A DNA stretch of 64,000 bases, taken from Massospora cicadina (lineage: Eukaryota > Entomophthoromycota > Entomophthoromycetes > Entomophthorales > Entomophthoraceae). The position numbers were made by a program, and so were the translations under genes. The stretch covers positions 1 to 64,000 of the forward strand of contig JAKSZP010009537.1 of assembly GCA_022478985.1 (NCBI GenBank), read 5' to 3'. Positions 1-11,086 of the stretch are shown piece after piece; within the stretch, counting starts at the first letter, position 1; every line of letters begins with the position of its first letter. Under the pieces are notes generated by a model. The model was given only the letters and a program-made list of their open reading frames with translations, ran no database searches and was not told where the DNA came from.

Positions 1-614
1 TTTGATATCTCTTACATTATTGAAGGTGCGCTTGACTGAAGTGAAAAGCGGCGCCAAAGAGTGATGACGCGTTAAAGTAGCCAAAATAGTAGTAATGGCG
101 CCATCTAGAGGTAGCATGTTTTCCAGCAATAGAGGATAAATTAACTGTAAAACCGCTCAACAAAATAGGTATTGATTCTCCCTCTTGCAGACTAAGGCAC
201 ATAAAAGCCTGTTTTCGCTGTTGTAGACTCTGTGTGGAGCCGAATTCATCAATAAGGGCTTGCTTAATCACCGCCCAGGTGCTGAGAGTGGCCATGGTAA
301 GAACTATTACTCCTGATCCACACGAATCAAGCAGGTGAGGATTTACCAGATTTTCTTCTGGTCCATTGCTCCATCCATAACGGATTCATACACAAACAAG
401 AAAGAGGCAATATTACTATTACCAGGGGTAAACTTATCTCGGAGAGGGGGTTTATGGATAGTAGGGAGGCCCCATAAGGACCTTGTGAAGAGTGCTACTC
501 AATTCTTTTGAGGCGAGACAAAGCACTGACTAGTTGTTGCTCTAAAGCAGCTAGCTTAGGTTCAGGCACAGATGATATTTTTTGAATAGGAAATTTGTGG
601 TGTACTGGTCCCCT
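1..614 (-). pseudogene. Ty3/gypsy gag remnant (element B)
   Basis: This is the 5' end of a minus-strand Ty3/gypsy element whose remainder lies left of the window. The minus frames around 300-480 read LRDKF, then SFLFVYESVMDGAMDQKK, which matches the capsid region of G1/G2 (LKDKY, then TFLYLYEKALSEAMDHQK). The frame at 17-295 continues with STWAVIKQALIDEFGS, again paralleling G1/G2 (STWYQVKEALIKEFGS). Gag would form the particle shell and bind element RNA. Stops and frameshifts separate the pieces, so no intact protein is made. The region directly follows the LTR end at about 615, as expected for the start of an internal region. The family assignment is firm; the boundaries are approximate. 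Confidence 0.65.
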
Positions 615-1430
615 ATAGTGAGCACAACTAGTGGGATCCAGGGGATTTTACTTCTCACAGTTGCTATTCTGCCCTGATTTTCACAATTATTTTTCAGGAA
701 AAGGGTCACTCTCTACTGCGGAGTTGAATATATTCAGGGTGAGTTTTATAACCCACAAAAAATATGAACACCAATTTTACTACTTAGAAAATGGGTTTTA
801 TATTATTTTATTAGTAGTAACGATGGGGTCAAGAAGCAATCTCTCTTATTAAGTTGATGCTAATATCTAAACATCAATGCTAAAGTTTGGATTTCTTAGT
901 AATGTCCAAAATAGGGAATATTTTAATTAATATATCAGATTGGTTGAGACTCGCCTCGCTTCAATGCAAGGGTAGATGTGGAAGTGACAGCTGGGAAGAT
1001 GAACCCGTGAGGAAGTGATTTAATAAATTTAGACCAATCATAAGGCAAGAGAATATTTTCGTCTTGATGGACCCCTTCAACCTTATAAAAGGGGCAAGTC
1101 TCCGTGAGGTAGATTGAACTAGATTAGATGTGGCCTGGGGATGAGCCTCCCATGGAAACCCATGAATTTGGTGCATAGTCAGCCGAATTTGACTAGCTGA
1201 ACTTGTGGTATTTGCCCAAGATTAACTAGTAAAAGTGTTGCCCTGATTTTAAAAATTCCACAGGGAATCTACAAGGGTCTTTTGACCAATTTTCTTATCA
1301 TTACTTCCAAACCACTCTTTTTTATACATAAGACTTGAAATTGTCTGACACTGAGCAAAGGTCTTGTCCTAATGTTCCACAGTCATAAAGTAAATTTGTT
1401 TGTTCTTCTTCCTCATCAGATGCTATGCAG
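615..1430 (-). repeat. 5' LTR of element B (right end uncertain)
   Basis: At 615 the plus strand reads tatagtgagcac, the same edge seen at the LTR/internal junctions of A (9253), D (15914, reversed) and G1 (41944). The sequence to the right has no gag-pol similarity and ends before the target duplication of E at 1484. I could not find the other LTR end or a second copy. Only the left edge is well supported. Confidence 0.45.
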
Positions 1431-1483
1431 GACCCAGTCCCTTTCTAGAACTTTGAATATTTAGACGCCCCATCTCAAAAAAT

Positions 1484-1488
1484 GGTAC
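1484..1488. repeat. Left target-site duplication of E (GGTAC)
   Basis: GGTAC lies immediately outside the inferred left LTR edge of chromovirus E. The same five bases lie immediately outside the other LTR at 24530-24534. Five base pairs is the usual Ty3/gypsy duplication length. Confidence 0.6.
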
Positions 1489-1905
1489 AGTCAGGAGAAC
1501 TGGACGCAGGAGGTTGCAGAAGGGAAAGCGCCAGTTAAAAGGTGACGCAATAAGGCAAAGTGACCCTGCAAGGGAAAGCTACGTCCCAGGTATCTCAATT
1601 GTGTTTCCATATAAATTAGGTAAGTAAACACACCTCAAAATGGTGACAATTATCAGGGACATGAGTCTCTGAGATCTAGGAAGGCAGCAGAAGAACTGTG
1701 AAGAAACGTGGAGAATAAGTTGTAGTGGTGTTGATGGAATAGGCCGTGGTGTGGAGGGGGCAGGTTCGCGCCCAACTTAAGAGCTAGACCAAAGTGGAAA
1801 AAGACTCTTGCCATAAAAATTTTTCAACTAAGGATTTTTATAAAAATAAACAGTAAAATATGTAAGACTTGAGTAAATAATATCTAAACTTAGAAATGTT
1901 TACTT
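1489..1905 (-). repeat. 3' LTR of E, distal part
   Basis: Aligns with 23728-24110. Shared stretches include gggacatgagt, cgcccaactt/tgcccaactt and gaccaaagtggaaaaag. R1 interrupts the LTR at about 1906; the LTR resumes at about 10686. Confidence 0.7.
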
Positions 1906-3240
1906 TTTTTAGCATCAGTGGTGCCTAACCCAAAAGGGGGAGCCACCATGCATTTTTATTTGCAAATGAGCCAAACAAAGGGATAATAATAATTTAAAAT
2001 TCTATTATAGCCCCTAAGTTATCAGCCTAGGAAGCCATATCAGATGGTGGGGAATCTTTAAGGAAACTTTTGTCTGGCACCCACTTTAACTGGCGGGCCA
2101 TGGCAGATATCTTAGGAGTTGGGGGCATCAGTGGCATAAGGCATAATGAGGTATAGTTGGGGTTTTCTTCATTAATGAGGCCTGTAGTATCCATTGCTTC
2201 AACATATTGAGCAAGATGATGCTAAACAAAATTGGTTAGATCTGGCACACAAGTAAACGACTTAATGCGCTGGCAGGTTTAGAGAATTGGGGTTGAAAAG
2301 AGAAGATTTGCAGCATCAATGCAGGTGTGGCTCACTTTTAAAAGTGAGCTCCAAACTCTCTATTTTTCATCTTCCTCAAAATCATGGAGGAAATTGAGGA
2401 TAAGAATACACAATAAACATGGGATCCATCCCACATGGAGGTGCTGGCAGAGTAGGGTGTTGGAAGGAGCAGCAGTGGCTTCAACTACCATTTTATATAT
2501 ATTTTTATATAACGGATACCCATTTTAGGGCAAAAACAGAGTGGGCGCAAATCAGGATGATTGATGAAGAATTCACGCCAAAGCAAAATCTGGTTTTACA
2601 TTGTACAGCTGGTCGTTATCATCAATTAAATTGATACACCCAAAAGGATTTGATTCAGTTAGCGCTGGCCCAGCTACCAGAGTTTCCAGGTTGACCTTAC
2701 CTGATTGGCTGCGAACTTTCAGCCATGGAAGCTCAGCTGAAACTGTTTCAGCCATTACTCAGGTTGTTGTAAATCAACCAAAATTTTAAAATATTAAATT
2801 TTTCATTGGCTTCAGCTTTGAAGCCATGTTAAAATTCGCCAAGTTTGGGGACAGGAGAATTAAGCTCCACTCAATATATTTGGGGTGGCTGCAGCCAAGA
2901 CACGCTGGAGGGGGAGTGGAGGAAGTGGGGGAGGCGGAAACTGCAGGGCGCTTGCACTTTGAATGGTTGAATTCAAAGCACAAGGAGCAAATGATGCAGC
3001 CATTCTCAACGTGTGCCTAAAATGGGCGATCAGGGGGATCTGTTCACCTAAAAAGGGGGAATTGTAAGGTGGGTGTTGCATGGAATGGGCGGATTATTGA
3101 AAAGGAGCAAGGCCCTGCCAGACAATCCACCCCACTCAAAACCACAAACTGCAACACAGGGTCTGTGCCATAAAAAGCCAAATCCTCCATGAGCTCATAG
3201 TGGAGGCATTTGGGTAAAGGTGGGAGGGCAACCTGACAAA
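1906..3240 (-). mobile_element. Retroposon R, copy 1, 3' portion
   Basis: This is the distal part of a 1.87-kb unit (with 10152-10685) inserted into the 3' LTR of E and later split by element A. On the minus strand it ends with GGCACCACTGATGCTAAAAAAA, a short A-tail. The host sequence at the two edges (about 1890-1905 and 10685-10707) corresponds to one and the same stretch of the intact E LTR near 24098-24120. That implies a diverged duplication of about 17-23 bp, typical of target-primed retroposition. A minus-strand peptide SAMARQLKWVPDKSFLK near the tail is conserved in copy 3 and, less well, copy 2. It is unclassified; no RT or endonuclease is visible. Confidence 0.65.
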
Positions 3241-3827
3241 TGGACTACCAAAGTGGCCTTGTTATAATTTTGGATGGTATTGCTAGGATCTGTCAGGTTA
3301 TTTGCACAGGTCGAACCCACTGAGCAACGGATGGATGATGTGGGGATCATTGGTCCTTTGGACGCACTTGAAAATATACAAAAAATAGGAGCAATTGCCC
3401 CAACTGATTCTTTTATTTATTTTTTATAAAATACAGCTACTTTTCACTGTCCCATCTTGTCTACGCTAAAAACAACTTAACCTCTCTCAATCGCCTATCT
3501 TGTTTATATATAGCAGCTTTAGGCGATACTGCTTCTCATGGCTTGAGCTATTCTATACCACCAATTCTCCTCGAATTTGGCTTTGTTATTCTCTAATCCT
3601 CTGTCGCCCTTTTTGTAGGCAATTTACTTTGTATTCATTAAATGTCGACCTCACCTTATCACCTTATATAGAGAAGATCCAATAAACTTATTACATCCAA
3701 TAAAGGCCCTTTATATCCCAATATTGCCTCATCTCGAGGCACTTGAATAATTGTAACTGTTACTATGTTTGGCAGATTCCGCCCTGCTATCCCACTATTA
3801 TTGTCCAGTCATATCAAAATCGTGACA
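3241..3827 (-). repeat. 3' LTR of A
   Basis: Aligns along its length with 9253-10151 minus the SINE, roughly 85-90% identical by eye. On the minus strand it starts TGTCACGATTTTGATATGAC. The polypurine tract lies at 3828-3839. Confidence 0.85.
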
Positions 3828-5130
3828 TTCCCCCTCCTTGACTGGATGATAAGATCCTATTGTTTGTAAGGTCTGAGGAACTTCACGTATACTCAGTTAA
3901 TGATCTGAACACTTGTAGTTCCTTAATGGTATACACGTCAACCCCAGTTTTCTCTATTACTTCAAACAGGTCAACCCAAATACTAGCCAGCTTGTGCTTC
4001 CAACCAAATCCATGTTGATTGTGAAAGAGAACCATATCGCCTCCCCTGATTGGCGCCAGCCCACTATGACATGCCTGATTAGTGGCCTGATTCCTAATCT
4101 TCTTAGCCAAGCTGGAGGAATATGCTTTGGTTTGCAGTTTGATCAAGATGTTTGAAAGGTTAGTCAAATAGCGGTGGGGTTCTAGTCCGCCAGTGTCTTC
4201 TAAACATGCATAAAGCAATACCAGAAGAGCTGGGTGTCAGCTGTATAGTAATTGGAAGGGACTCTTACCCGTGGTAGAATGGTAGCTAATGTTCTAAGTG
4301 AACACGGTGGTGGAAAGGAGAGAGCTCCAATTGGAAGGGCGATCCGTTACTAATTTTTGTAGTATGTTCACCAGAGTTCCATTTACCCGTTCAACCATTC
4401 CGTTGGACAGGGGTGGTATGGGGTCATCAGAACCCCGCGGATTACCATAAGCTCATTCAGCTTGGGGAGGATGTGTGAGGTTAAGTTGGTTCCATTATCA
4501 GTGAGAATAAGCTGAGGACAGCCGTGCTGCTGAATAATGCATTCCAACACGAATCAGGCCACTGTAACTGCCCCCAAGTCTTGTATCGCCCTTGCTTCAA
4601 CTCACCAGGTCAAGTGGTCAATAGCCACTAGAATATATTTACAACGGTTGGCTCCTGTTGGCAAGGGGCTAACAACATTGAGGGAGACTGTGTGCCAAGC
4701 AAAATGTTGTCTACTAACTGATATGACGTTGTACGGTGGAATGACATCTCCACTTGGCACTGATGGCAACAGGAAATAGTTTTGAGCACATTGAAACTCA
4801 TACTTTCCCAATAGTACCGTGTGTGTAACAACTCCATAATCCTACACACTCCACCATGCCCGACTGCTCTGTGAGCACTCAAAATGATTCATGACCATGC
4901 TGAAGGGCGCGGGAAACTCACCGTAGAATCGCTGATTCCTTTGTACAGTTCTCCATTATATTGGAAGGTATTTGTGCGCATTTCATTTAATACTTTGATT
5001 ACTTGGGGCGGTTCATTGTCATATTTTCCACTGATCATCTTATCATACATCATGTTGCTGAGGTCCACTATCACTGCAATAGTCAGTAATTGAGATAAAC
5101 AGTCAGCGTTCTGATGCTTCGCTCCCAGCC
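3828..5130 (-). pseudogene. Integrase region of A
   Basis: Minus-strand pieces give an integrase in order. The zinc-binding module is HRAVGHGGV followed about 25 residues later by CCHQC (4628-4882). The catalytic core start is KYILVAIDHLTW (near 4602). The C-terminal domain at 3883-4218 contains GGDMVLFHN, WVDLFEVIEKTG and VYTIKEL, the usual pattern of a basic C-terminal module. Integrase would insert the cDNA. The pieces lie in different frames with stops between, and the core DDE positions cannot all be followed. The polypurine tract follows directly. Confidence 0.75.
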
Positions 5131-5438
5131 AATGAAGAATCTCAAAAATCATAAGCCTGTAACTTGAGAGCCCATTGAGCCAACCGTCCTTTCGGTTCTT
5201 TAAGGTTCTGCAACCAGCATAATGACGTGTGATTGGTTACAACTTTAAACTTTACCCCATGCAGATAGACTCTAAATTGTTTATATGCGTAGATTACTGC
5301 TAAGCACTCTCTCTCAGTCACAGCATATTTACGCTCATGACAGTTCAGACTATGACTACAGAACGCAACAGGATGTTCTTCTCCCTCATCATCTTTCTGA
5401 GAAAGTACTGCCCCAACAGCGGAGAGGGACACATCCAT
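4889..5438 (-). pseudogene. RNase H domain of A
   Basis: The frame at 5142-5438 carries the RNase H signature: MDVSLSAVGAVLSQ (first Asp), TERECLAVIYA (Glu), VVTNHTSLCWLQN and GRLAQWAL. The third acidic position in the usual VxTDHxSL motif is Asn here (TNHTSL), so the active site is damaged. The end of the domain (HWLGAKHQNADCLSQLL) lies in the overlapping frame at 4889-5152, showing a frameshift. RNase H would remove genomic RNA during reverse transcription. Confidence 0.8.
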
Positions 5439-5496
5439 CTGCTCAATAAATCCCGGTCAAAGTTTGGATATCACAACACCAGTGCGCTGCTCAACG

Positions 5497-6697
5497 TCAT
5501 ACGGAGTGCATCAAAAGTGGATTGACAACGTTCTGTCCATTCAAACACAGCGTCTTTTTTAACAACTTGAATAGCGGCCCCCCAATACAGCTAAAATTAG
5601 GGATAAAGCGGCGGTAGTAACTGACCATTCCCAGAAATACCTGTATGTCGCACTTACTATTGGGAGTAGTTATTTTGCTGATGGCCCCCACCTTAGCCAG
5701 TTGTGGTTGCAGCCCATTTGAGTCTACCACAAACCCCAGGTATTCCAGCTGATCTTTGAAGAAGTTACACTTTAGAGGTTTAATTTTAATGTTTACCTCA
5801 GTCAGCTGGCGGAATACTGCTTCAAGGTGGTTGAGGTGCTCAAAAAAGGTTCAAGAGAAAATGTTAATATCGACAAGGTATAATAGGATGCATCACAGTT
5901 TCAGGTCACCAAATAATAGTGTCCATGGCATGCTGAAAAGTAGCCGGGGCGTTGCACAGTCCTTGAGGCATCTGTGTTGGTTGAAAAAGGCCTTTAGAGG
6001 TGATCACAGTTCATTTTTCCTGTTCTGCCAAGGGTAACTTGATTTACAAGTAGCCTGATATCAAGTCCATCGCAGAAAAGTAACGGGCACCCCCTAATTG
6101 GTCCAGAGCATCGTTGATTCTGGGCAAGGGATACAAATCCTTTTTTGTAATACTGTTGAGCTTCCGGTAGTCTATTACTACACAATTGGTGCCCTCCTTC
6201 TTTTTTACAATTAGAACAGGCGAAGCCCATAGGTTTTTGGATGGTTCAAGCATCCATTGTTGTAATAACTTGTCAATTATTTCAGTAACCACATCTTCCG
6301 CTGCCCAAGAGCGGCAGATCAGCTGAGACCTTATAGGAGGATGATCACCAGTGTCTAATCAATGGACCACCCCCCAAGCACACCCTAAATCATGATTGTC
6401 AACAATGAAAATCCCCTTATATTTCTGTTTTAAAGCTATTGCTTGGTCTTTTTGTTCATCCAATAATACCATTAAATTGCTCCGCGGTAACACCATTAGT
6501 ACATCAGCCAATGTTTTGACTGGTAGACCAAATTCATCCAATAATTCAAAATCATGAACCCAATGAACCTCATCTATGGGAATCAGATATAGATACGCTA
6601 CAGTTTGGTGGTGGCAGATTTGCATTGGTTCGCTCTGCAGGTTTGCTAACAAAACCTTTATCTCCCCATGTCCTGGAAGTATAATTCCTGGATCCAC
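5497..6697 (-). pseudogene. Reverse transcriptase of A, active site changed
   Basis: A Ty3/gypsy RT in several frames. A protease-RT linker occupies 6359-6697. Fingers and palm lie at 6044-6292 with [35 protein letters not shown] and [12 protein letters not shown]. The thumb/connection lies at 5497-5730 with FLGMVSYYRRFIPNFS. The catalytic YxDD box at 5869-5880 reads YLVD, with the first Asp replaced by Val, and a TGA lies shortly before it (GDLKL*CI). The copy cannot have been an active polymerase in its present form. Confidence 0.85.
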
Positions 6698-7084
6698 GTG
6701 CAGCTCAAACCATTTTTGATGATAAAGCCCAATGACATCCCATATAACTCACTCAGCATTCCACCTCTAACTCAGTATTCACTAAGACTTGATGGCCAGA
6801 AGGGATAGATATGGGCCCTGCCGCTCAAATGAGGTATCCCTTGATATTAATATATCTGATAGGGGGAGGGAATGAGTCTTGCACTTTAGTAAATGGTAGC
6901 AAACAGGCCATTACCCATCACTATAGGCAAGGTTGATATGGCTCATGCACCAGATCCTTTGGTACTCCACTAGTAGTAAAGTAAATTGGGATCCACTGAC
7001 CCAGAATGGCGAGAGTCTCCTCCGTCATATTAATGACAGCCCAAAACGATGCAGGAAAGCAGTCATGATTAAAAGGTCATGGTT

Positions 7085-7444
7085 TTAATTCAGTAACACG
7101 ATCGCCAGAGCAACAATGATAATGGACCAAAAGCGCAGAGGTAGCGCACTATAAGCTCCCTCAGAGACAGTGCTTACAGCTCCAGCAGTTCCATAAAGCA
7201 TGTGATGGTCTACATCAGGTTTCAACATTAATTTTGCCATCAACTTAATGGAAAATATGTTGACTGGAGCACCAGTATCTATTATAGCGCGAACTCTATT
7301 TTTTACTACAAAAATATCACAGTATGTACACTCAGAATAAGAAGAATATTGACTGTTTAATATGTGAACATTTATGGGCTCTCTTTTCCCAAGAAAATTC
7401 TTTATCCCCCTCTCCAACTTGGGGGTATTTTCTGACAATGGCAT
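7085..7444 (-). pseudogene. Aspartic protease of A
   Basis: Minus frame containing RVRAIIDTGAPVNIFSIKL, with the DTG active-site triad at 7271-7279. The fold's usual hydrophobic stretch follows. The domain sits between the zinc knuckle and RT as in other Ty3/gypsy polyproteins and would process Gag-Pol. Unlike G1/G2 (DMG) and D (DD then stop), the active-site triplet is preserved here. Confidence 0.85.
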
Positions 7445-7499
7445 CTACTGGAAGGGCGATGTTTACTCCTTTCAGAGTTGGTGCATCCGCGGCAGGATC

Positions 7500-9252
7500 A
7501 AGTTTATCCGAGGATTCTTGATCAAGCATCTGACAGGCGTAAGGCTTACGTTGTTAAATGGATCTTTCTTCTGCCGCTGTCTTATCTTGAGCTCATGTTA
7601 CTACGTTTACTCCTCCAACTGGCTGCTGGTATAAAATTCCATCATCAGACTGAGGGACTTTTGCAGGGTATACTACTATTGATTCAGGGACGTTTTGAGT
7701 GGGTATTGCGGAGGTAGAGGGTCCCATCTCTAATCCGCTCCATCTTTTCCCTGATAGTATTGGTCTTGTTGTACATAATTTACACGTCGATTATGGCAGA
7801 ATTTCGCCAAATGACAAGGACGACCACATTTGTAGCAGTTAACCCCATAAGAATCACGTCCTTGATTATCATAAGCATGTCCAGACTGGAAAGTTTGGGG
7901 TCATTCTGCGTAACCAGCCCCAGGTCAGTAAGCTGATTGTTGATGGTCAACATAGTTGGGTCTGGGTCGATAACTGGGTTGCTTAAAGTTTTCATGGCCA
8001 GCCCATTGACACTGATTGAACTGTTTATTATAATTTGGCCAAGGACAAGGCACAGAGTTATAGAAAGGCTGAGGATTACTATATGGAGCTGGAGGCGGAT
8101 GATAATATTCTCTGGATTAAGAGGGTGCAGTGGCAGTGGTAGTCTTACAATCCACATTTGGCGGCAAAAAGTTAGGGGATACCTGACATAAAAACTGTAC
8201 AATCTTAAGCAGAGGTATGTCATCATCCAGAAGCGGCAAAATAACATTAGAAAGTTTGTGATATGGCTTCACTGCGGTGGAAATGGCAATGCACATGTCA
8301 GCTTTCACTAAGTACCCAGTTTCAATCAGTACATGGGCTTCTGTTGTAGTCAATTAGCGAACTCTATAAGAGTCTCATTTTGACAGAATCTGATTATTAA
8401 GAATTTTGCTTTCCGCTATGACACTTTTGAGTTTCCCCCAAACAAGTGGAGTACAGTGTCCTTTACGTCCTTATAGGTGACAGAACTACTTGGGAGGTAA
8501 CAGGTGATCTGATCAGTGCTTCCTACATCCAAGGCAGATATCAACAACTTAGTCTTCCATTTATCGGAGGCTCCTTCTGCTGCAAACTCAAATCATTTAA
8601 AGAACCCATGAATGTTTCCATTGCGGTCAAATGGGGGTATTTTTCGATATTAACTTCTTCCTCTCATTCATGGGGTTTGGGGCTGTACTAAGTAATGGAA
8701 CAAGACCCAAAAGCAGATTCTCAATGAGGAGTGGGATTAGTGGAAGTTGGGATATCCGCGCTTCAGGGTTAGCATGACCTTTGGTTGTAGGTGGTACTGC
8801 CATTACTTGAGGTAAGTGTTGTTCTGACTCATATGAGTATCCAGTGCTATCATATTGGGTGTAGTAGCTTTGACCAGCATTGTTTTCTCCTAAATATGAT
8901 GCCTCTTCTTGATAGTCATCATTGTCCTAGTGAGACTACCAAGAAGGATTGGTCAATCTTTGTTCTGCACATTGCAGCAGCTGGGTGGTATCATTCAGTT
9001 GTTCGACAAGTTCTTTGTTTTATAGTCCCAAGATTCACATTTGACTAAACGTACTATCAAGTTGGTGCATGACCGCGTTTCATTCTTGAAGAAATTCATC
9101 TTGGTTTCGAAACACCGCGTCCAAGGTGACTTTGAGTTCCTCATATCCAGCTGGTGCAGTGTTTTGGGAAGACTCTCCAATAACACAGCTTGGGTAAGGC
9201 ATGGCTGATGACTGGAATTCCGGAGTGTTAGGTGGTTGATCAATGGGCCCCC
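7500..9252 (-). pseudogene. gag of A with zinc knuckle
   Basis: Gag pieces on the minus strand begin close to the 5' LTR (LMDPSNTVQNYNSGAHYRGP frame, 9080-9334) and continue through 8117-8353. They end in a CCHC zinc knuckle, CYKCGRPCHLAKFC (7796-7837), with the exact CX2CX4HX4C spacing used to package RNA. Many stops and frame changes interrupt the capsid part. Confidence 0.75.
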
Positions 9253-9448
9253 TGTAGTGAGCACCACTGTTATAATTTTGGACAGTATTGCTAGGATCCA
9301 TCAGGTTATTCGCATAGGTGAACCCACTGAGCAACAGATGGATGATGTGGGGATTGTAGGTCCTTTGGACGCACTTGAAAATATACTAAAAATAGAAGCA
9401 ATTGCCCCAACTGATCCTTTATTTATTTTTTGTAAATTCAGCTACTTT

Positions 9449-9463
9449 TCGCTGTCCCATCTT
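9449..9463. repeat. SINE target-site duplication, left
   Basis: TCGCTGTCCCATCTT, identical to 9760-9774. The other A LTR (about 3447-3462) has only a single, slightly diverged copy (TCACTGTCCCATCTT). Confidence 0.9.
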
Positions 9464-9759
9464 TTTTTATTTTACCTGAGGCAAGCTGACCAGGGGACGG
9501 ACATTACCAAAATATAGAAAGAAAGTTTAATATGAAACCTGAGCAGGGTCAACTCTGTCATAGAAAGTTTTTTTTCACCTCCAGATTGGGACTCGGATTT
9601 TTATGGTTATGTCATGGGTAAGGTTTTCATGTTATTATACCTACTAACCACCAATAGCTTCCTTCAGCTGGCACCCCGATCGATGTATGAAGGGCAGGAA
9701 TTGAACCCACAACCTTCAGGTTGGTAGCTGTACGCCCTACTGACTCGCCTTCCTCCCCC
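9464..9759 (-). mobile_element. tRNA-derived SINE inside the A LTR
   Basis: A 296-bp minus-strand insertion bounded by a perfect 15-bp duplication and absent from the sister LTR. Its 5' end (at 9759) resembles a tRNA gene. A degenerate A-box region GGCGAGTCAGTAGG begins about 11 nt in, a short hairpin CAACCTGAAGGTTG follows, and a B-box GGTTCAATTCC (one mismatch to GGTTCGANTCC) lies at about position 53, the normal tRNA spacing. About 230 bp of unrelated body ends in AGGTAAAATAAAA next to the duplication. The anticodon stem is not tRNA-like enough for a working tRNA. RNA polymerase III transcription and LINE-driven mobilisation are inferred from family knowledge. Confidence 0.85.
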
Positions 9760-9774
9760 TCGCTGTCCCATCTT
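9760..9774. repeat. SINE target-site duplication, right
   Basis: TCGCTGTCCCATCTT, identical to 9449-9463. Confidence 0.9.
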
Positions 9775-10151
9775 GTCTATTCTAAAAACAATCTAACCTC
9801 TCTCAATCGCCTATCTCACTTATATACAGCAGCTTCAGGCGATACTGCTTCTCATGGCTTAGGCTATTTTATACAACCAATTCTCCTCAATTTTAGCTTT
9901 GTTATTCTATAATCCTCTGTTGCCCTAATTGTAGGTGATTTACTTCATATTTGCCAAATGTCAACCTTGCCTTATTGCCTTATCACCTTATATAGAGGTG
10001 ATCCAATAAACTCATTACATCCAATAAAGACCCGTTATATCTTAATATCACCTCATCTCAAGGCACTCAAATAATCGTAACTGATACTATGTTTGGCAGA
10101 TTACGCCCTGCTATCCCATTATTATTATCCAGTCATATCAAAGTTGTGACA

Positions 10152-10685
10152 AGCATCATCCCGGAGATGGTTGCAAACAGTGGGAAAAAATAATTTTGAA
10201 AATTAATGGCAGCTTGGCTTCTGCCATTGCATTAGCCTCAGATCAGAAGCGGAGGTCAAAATACCCCATAAAGTGGTGGTAATAAATGAAGCCAGCGGGT
10301 ATAAACACTGCTGTGATCATCTCAATGATGGCCTCTCTCACATATGGGAAGATTTCCCATATTCATCCCAGAGGCTGAAATGCAAAATTGCTCCATATGA
10401 GAACCAAAGGGCTCCCAAATACCACCTGGGAACTTGCGAGGTGGTGGGCCAAGTCACAAGGGGGGACATAATGCTTATTAGCATTAGGAGGGCTAGCAGA
10501 GCCAAACTGGGCACGCTTTTACAGTGGCCAAAATTTGCCAGATGGCAGCGCACCATCGCCCCAAGCTGAGGCAGAAGGCGACAAGAGCATCAACTTTGTA
10601 AGTTTTGGCTCAATAGCGCAGCTATTTTTCATATTTTTTTAAATTTTTTTATTTGGATTTAATTTTGTATTAAAGCAAAAGGAAA
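10152..10685 (-). mobile_element. Retroposon R, copy 1, 5' portion
   Basis: The proximal part of R1, separated from 1906-3240 by element A. It aligns with 26160-26690 of R copy 2 (for example catctcaatgatgg in both). The left edge joins A and the right edge joins the resumed E LTR at about 10686. No coding function is recognised. Confidence 0.65.
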
Positions 10686-11086
10686 CATTAAAATTTAACT
10701 ATTTATCAAAGAAAAACAAAGCATTTCTCAACTTGGGCCTTATCTAAAAGGGAAGATTATGGATTGTTTCAAAGTAATTAGTGAAAATCAATATGAGCCA
10801 TAAAAATTTTCACCTTCAAAAAAACCTTGAAATTTTACAAATTTTCCAGAATTCTGTAACTTCATAAATGTGTGATCTTCCAATTTTGAGGTCAAAATTC
10901 TGCCAATTTCTGCCTCTGATGAGCTGTTTACCTATCCCTGGATGGCGAAGAAAAACCCATTTCTGGACAATGACCTTGGAGAGATCATCAGTTAAATTTA
11001 AGGATTCCATCCTTGACTTCAAGGGCTTATTTGGCTCTACTTTAATAAGGCATTCAAAGCCAGGAAATATGTCACTAACTGAAACA
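10686..11086 (-). repeat. 3' LTR of E, proximal part
   Basis: Aligns with about 24110-24529 (shared aaacccatttctgg, tatgtcactaact). On the minus strand the LTR begins TGTTTCAGTTAGTGACA, preceded by a purine-rich tract AAGAGTGGAGGGTGA. Confidence 0.7.

Larger units (their letters stand above)
3241..10151 (-). mobile_element. Ty3/gypsy element A, inserted in R1
   Basis: A 6.9-kb minus-strand LTR element with both LTRs (3241-3827 and 9253-10151). The minus-strand polypurine tract AAGGAGGGGGAA abuts the 3' LTR start TGTCACG. Domains in order are gag with zinc knuckle, aspartic protease, RT, RNase H, and integrase with zinc-binding and C-terminal domains. Sequence on either side is continuous with R copy 2 (about 26160), confirming insertion into R. 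I could not find a clean target duplication. Stops, frameshifts and a changed RT active site make it non-autonomous. Confidence 0.85.
9253..10151 (-). repeat. 5' LTR of A, interrupted by a SINE
   Basis: TG...CA-bounded LTR (plus strand tgtagtgagc to ttgtgaca), about 588 bp once the SINE and one duplicated target are removed. A minus-strand TATA-like box (TATATAAGG, about 9987-9995) may be the element promoter. Confidence 0.85.

Noticed and set aside
7780..8247. A 155-codon minus-strand open frame
   Set aside because: It is the wrong frame of the A gag region; the zinc knuckle CYKCGRPCHLAKFC lies in another frame over 7796-7837.
9680..9759. A minus-strand tRNA gene
   Set aside because: The B box and spacing are tRNA-like, but the anticodon arm does not fold properly and the sequence is part of a 296-bp unit flanked by a 15-bp duplication, so it is a SINE head.
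3236..10156. A target duplication for element A
   Set aside because: The five bases outside the LTRs (ACAAA and AGCAT) do not match; insertion is instead supported by continuity with R copy 2.
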